Source: UBA9732 sp963615565 (GTDB lineage Bacteria > Spirochaetota > Spirochaetia > Sphaerochaetales > Sphaerochaetaceae). Taken from it: a stretch of DNA of 54,319 nt. The DNA lies in the NCBI GenBank assembly GCA_963615565.1, contig CAVEGR010000079.1, positions 1 to 54,319 of the forward strand, written 5' to 3'. This document shows positions 51,170 to 54,319 of the stretch, in pieces (position 1 is the stretch's first letter; every line of letters begins with the position of its first letter). The notes under the pieces were generated by a model. That model had not been told where the DNA came from and did not search any database. It was given only the letters and a program-made list of their open reading frames with translations. The position numbers were made by a program, and so were the translations under genes.

Positions 51170-54148
51170 TCATTTAATCCTTTTCCACGAGACGACAAAC
51201 TTGATTTCGTAATCCTGTTTTGCTTTAAAGCAATGTTCCTTAAGAGTAGACGGGCCACAACTTCCAGTTCCTATGCCCTGCTGGAAAGCACTTAAAGTAA
51301 CATATGTGCCAGTTATCTTTTCATCACTTTGATGCTTCATTTCTGTAAGCTCTAAGTCAGAGTAAGGCTTTACTCCAAGGTTGAAGGGTTTGTCTACAGC
51401 GTCAAAGCGAACCAAAGTTTTACCATTACTTACTTCAACAAATGTTGTGTCACATCTATTACCACTTTCCTGTGGCTTGATATTTGGCTCTGTCATTTCT
51501 GTAACAAGTCTTTCATTTAAGCATATTGGGCTTTGTTCTTTCATATCTTCATATGATTCTAGAGCTCTTCCAAACCAGCAAACCTTTGTAAAGGAAGAAT
51601 CAAGCTTAAATGTTTTACCAAATCTTGGAAGATAACCTTTTGCACTTACTGGATGTAAAAGACTTGTTACCAAAACAGCACCATCAAATCCTTCTGGCAC
51701 TTGGCAAGCCTCGTAGGTGTCTACACTTAAAAATCTGTTTCCAGCATCTTTAATTGAGTTCATTACAACCAAAGGAGATTTTGAAATATCACCCTGCTCT
51801 ATAAGTTCAACAGTTTCTTTGTACCATTTTAGCATTGGATTTTTCTTCAAAAGAGGTTTGTCGTTGTCTGTTGATGCTCTGAACAGAATTGTATAAGGAC
51901 TGCCTGAAATCATAGTATTGCTACCAAAATTAAATGAAACATTGCCTTTTTGGACATCAAAACCTTTAGGAAATTTTTCTACAGTTTTAGGACAAGGAAG
52001 ATTTAGAGCTTTAAGCTGAATTTGATCTTGGCCAACTTCTTCTCCTTTTTTGTTGTAAGTAGTAAATAGAACAAAAGTTCTATCTTTTACTTCAAAGTTA
52101 ACTCTAATTTTTTGAAGAGGTTCAACATTAGGGATATATTCAAAAGCCTTGTTATCATCCACCTTAACCAAGAGTTTAAACTCGTTTCCGTTAGTAAAAG
52201 CAGTTGTATTGAAGATTTCAAATTCATTGTCTTTTATGTGAGAAACTCTTATTGGTCTGTAAGTATGTCTTACAAGATATGCTCCTGTTGAAGGACGCCT
52301 GTCTGGATAAAAGAGACCATCAACACAGAAATTGCCATCATGAATCCATTCTCCATGGTCTCCACCATAAGTATAGCTACCATCTTCATGAAGAACTGCA
52401 TGGTCTACCATCTCCCAAACACAACCGCCAATTAGACTGTCATATTTATAAATTTGTTCCCAATAACCTTCAATATTTCCAGGACCTACACCCATTGCAT
52501 GAGCATATTCACAAAGAAAATAAGGCCTGTCGTTGAACTGTTTTGTACGGCTTGTACCCTCACCTGCTGCCTTAACTTCTAAAACAGGTGGATACATTTG
52601 ACTTGCCACATCATAGGCTTTGCGTTTTGCATGAACAACACTTTCATAATGAACTGGAATTGTACTTACACTTTTAAAATACTTATACATTGCATAAGTA
52701 TTACAGCCATCTCCAGACTCATTACCTAGACTCCACATTACAATTGGTGTTGCAAGAAGTTTGTCCCTATTATAGTGTCTAACTGCACGGTCAACATAAT
52801 GAGATTTCCAAGCTGGATTATTTGAAAGCCAATTCATTGAGGTTGGTATTCTTTGAACAAAAACACCATGAGTTTCTAAGTCTACTTCATCTACAATGTA
52901 CAAACCATATTCAGCTGCAAGTTCAAGCAATAATGGATCTGGAGCATAGTGAGATGTTCTAATCATATCAATGTTAAATTGCTTACAAAGTTTAAGATCT
53001 TTATCAATATCAGAAGGGCTCATCACATATCCGTTTTTAGGATTTGTATCATGATGATTCACTCCGTGGAATTTGATTTTATGTCCATTAACAAGGAATA
53101 ATCTCTTGTCAATCTTTACGGTCTTAAATCCTACTTTTTGTTTAATACAGCTGTCTTTTGTCTCAATATAGAGTTCATAAAGCGTAGGTTTTTCTGCATT
53201 CCATTCTATGGCTTTAATGCCTTCAAACTGGAATATGGCCTTATTTTCTTGAGAGACAATACTCTTTTGGGCTATTGTTTCACGTGTTTCATGTCCTTCC
53301 AAGGAAGGCGCTTTCAAGGAAGGTCCTTCCAAAGTAACTTTAATCTCTAGTTCTCCTGAAGTCTCAACTTCAACAGTAGCATTATAAAGTCCTGTAGTTT
53401 CATCTTTTGTAGTCTTAAAATCCATATCCCAAATATCGCATGGGTTGGAAACTCTAAGAAGAACATCTCTGAATATTCCTGTATTTCTGAACATATCTTG
53501 GCATTCAAGATATGTGCCATTGCACCATCTTCTTACAACACAAACAAGTTCATTTTTACCTTCATGTATTAAAGAAGAAATATCGAATTCTGCTGTGTTA
53601 TGAGACTCTTCTGAGTAACCTACAAAACTGCCGTTTACATGAACTTCTATACAGCTCATCACTCCCAAGAAGGATAAAATATAACGCTTTGAAGGTTCTG
53701 CAATATCAAAGAAGGTTCTATAAACACCAACATGGTTATACTCTCCTTCTGGTGCGTGCTTAAATCCGTCAAGAACACTAAAATATTCTCCTACAGGTTC
53801 TGTGGTTGGTATTTTGGGAGGATTGTATTTGAACGGATATCTAAGATTTATGTAAGCTGGTTTTCCATATCCTCTGAATTGCCAGCAAGAAGGAACATCT
53901 AGCTTATCAAACTTCATTGAGTCTGTATTAATACTAGAAGCAAGGTCATTTGGATTGTCATAATAAGCAAAATCCCACATTCCGTTTAGGACTTTCACAT
54001 AATGTGATTTGTACCGTTTTTCCAAAGCGGTTACTGAGTCTGCCTGAGCTTTATTGGCAAATGGAATAAAATAGCTTCTAGGTTTGAGTTTATTGACTTC
54101 TAATACATTAAAATCGCCACATAAGTTGTGATGAAGTTCGTAGTTCAT
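51170..54148 (-). CDS. lacZ: beta-galactosidase, GH2 (LacZ-type)
   Basis: A 992-residue GH2 enzyme, close to LacZ's 1020. Domain order: sugar-binding jelly roll (about 40-215), immunoglobulin-like domain (to 340), TIM barrel with acid/base Glu477 in MWSLGNESGD and nucleophile Glu547 in FLCEYAHAMG, a second Ig-like domain and the C-terminal beta-sandwich ending VVSWKRIK. FHGVNHHDTNPKNG (360-373) is the LacZ barrel entry. Residues 274-286 carry a short Pro/Ser/Leu repeat (GPSLKAPSLEG). No signal peptide, so cytosolic lactose hydrolysis is likely. ATG 54148 has AGAGG nine bases before it; an in-frame extension to 54280 is unsupported. TTTTTGCAAAA elements sit upstream. Confidence 0.94.
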   Translation of the reverse strand: MNYELHHNLCGDFNVLEVNKLKPRSYFIPFANKAQADSVTALEKRYKSHYVKVLNGMWDFAYYDNPNDLASSINTDSMKFDKLDVPSCWQFRGYGKPAYINLRYPFKYNPPKIPTTEPVGEYFSVLDGFKHAPEGEYNHVGVYRTFFDIAEPSKRYILSFLGVMSCIEVHVNGSFVGYSEESHNTAEFDISSLIHEGKNELVCVVRRWCNGTYLECQDMFRNTGIFRDVLLRVSNPCDIWDMDFKTTKDETTGLYNATVEVETSGELEIKVTLEGPSLKAPSLEGHETRETIAQKSIVSQENKAIFQFEGIKAIEWNAEKPTLYELYIETKDSCIKQKVGFKTVKIDKRLFLVNGHKIKFHGVNHHDTNPKNGYVMSPSDIDKDLKLCKQFNIDMIRTSHYAPDPLLLELAAEYGLYIVDEVDLETHGVFVQRIPTSMNWLSNNPAWKSHYVDRAVRHYNRDKLLATPIVMWSLGNESGDGCNTYAMYKYFKSVSTIPVHYESVVHAKRKAYDVASQMYPPVLEVKAAGEGTSRTKQFNDRPYFLCEYAHAMGVGPGNIEGYWEQIYKYDSLIGGCVWEMVDHAVLHEDGSYTYGGDHGEWIHDGNFCVDGLFYPDRRPSTGAYLVRHTYRPIRVSHIKDNEFEIFNTTAFTNGNEFKLLVKVDDNKAFEYIPNVEPLQKIRVNFEVKDRTFVLFTTYNKKGEEVGQDQIQLKALNLPCPKTVEKFPKGFDVQKGNVSFNFGSNTMISGSPYTILFRASTDNDKPLLKKNPMLKWYKETVELIEQGDISKSPLVVMNSIKDAGNRFLSVDTYEACQVPEGFDGAVLVTSLLHPVSAKGYLPRFGKTFKLDSSFTKVCWFGRALESYEDMKEQSPICLNERLVTEMTEPNIKPQESGNRCDTTFVEVSNGKTLVRFDAVDKPFNLGVKPYSDLELTEMKHQSDEKITGTYVTLSAFQQGIGTGSCGPSTLKEHCFKAKQDYEIKFVVSWKRIK

Positions 54149-54217
54149 GTTAAAACCTCTTTGTTGTATAATAACGCCATTCTTGAATATGGTCATTTGT
54201 TTTGAGATAATCTTAAA

Positions 54218-54286
54218 GAGGTTTTGCAAAAACTTGAGATCAGTTTTTGCAAAAAACCTATAAATATGAGGTTTTTGCAAAATGAG
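54218..54286. repeat. three TTTTGCAAAA palindromes upstream of lacZ
   Basis: GAGGTTTTGCAAAAAC (54218-54233), AGTTTTTGCAAAAAACCT (54242-54259) and GAGGTTTTTGCAAAATGAG (54268-54286) are centred about 24-27 bases apart in the region 70-140 bases before the lacZ start. The core TTTTGCAAAA is self-complementary. The placement suggests a regulator-binding array or a repeat-family cluster. Confidence 0.6.
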
Positions 54287-54319
54287 CTTTGTGAAGATTG
54301 GATTTGGATTTGCGAGATA

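Noticed and set aside
53290..53340. Short CCTTCC/GGAAGG repeats inside lacZ, considered as an insertion element
   Set aside because: They stay in frame and encode a small Pro/Ser/Leu repeat in an exposed loop between domains, so local slippage is sufficient.
1..54319. CRISPR arrays, prophage modules, rRNA operons and attachment sites
   Set aside because: No regularly spaced repeats with unique spacers, phage structural genes, rRNA-like sequence or integrase was seen; the single tRNA has no adjacent integrase or duplicated 3' end.

Overview
The window looks like a chromosome segment from an AT-rich, host-associated spirochaete, most likely a gut or rumen Treponema. The clues are exported proteins ending their leaders in VFAQGAQES-type sequences, a GTP-type PEP carboxykinase, two mgl-type ABC importers and several anaerobe-typical genes. 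This is inferred from protein resemblance only; no rRNA is present. It is mostly ordinary metabolic chromosome with one accessory edge on the left.

Left to right. (1) 1-1.9 kb is an accessory edge: a TIR-like (Cap12/PycTIR-type) effector runs off the left end, followed by a scar of an IS3-type transposase and a DUF5655-like gene. (2) 2.2-12.4 kb is housekeeping: thioredoxin, PEP carboxykinase, a small exported protein that may be frameshifted, a U32 peptidase/RlhA-like protein with a GPH sugar symporter, SerC, a MATE pump and a GNAT acetyltransferase. (3) 12.4-19.9 kb is a minus-strand operon for cell-wall sugars: a solute-binding protein and two permeases, then AnmK, NamZ and NagZ. (4) 20-23.8 kb is a galactose-type mglBAC operon on the minus strand with an operator-like dyad over its -35 box. 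(5) 24-26 kb is a divergent pair of a NifU-like scaffold and the uncharacterised GGGtGRT protein, then a Dabb-domain gene.

(6) 26-44.1 kb is the most interesting region, an L-fucose locus. fucI leads a minus-strand run: lipoyl E2, E3, a fused E1 alpha/beta, a PHP-domain protein, an SDR with an unusual N-terminal extension, a SorE-like zinc dehydrogenase and a RhaB-type sugar kinase. Divergently transcribed are fucU, a second mgl/rbs-type ABC importer and a LacI regulator. LacI-type palindromes lie between fucI and fucU and before the importer. No class II aldolase (FucA) or lactaldehyde reductase (FucO) is present; a complete 2-oxoacid/acetoin-dehydrogenase-type complex occupies the catabolic operon instead. 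I propose that it cleaves a rearranged deoxy-sugar phosphate to acetyl-CoA plus a C4 sugar phosphate.

(7) 44.2-54.3 kb: azlCD, a structured 49-bp direct repeat, tldD/tldE, tRNA-Ala(GGC), an overlapping phosphoesterase/ParB-like gene pair, a membrane-anchored alpha/beta hydrolase and a GH2 beta-galactosidase. A TTTTTGCAAAA-containing palindrome recurs in intergenic gaps and is clustered upstream of lacZ.

Starts were chosen by Shine-Dalgarno position and family alignment from memory. No database search was possible.
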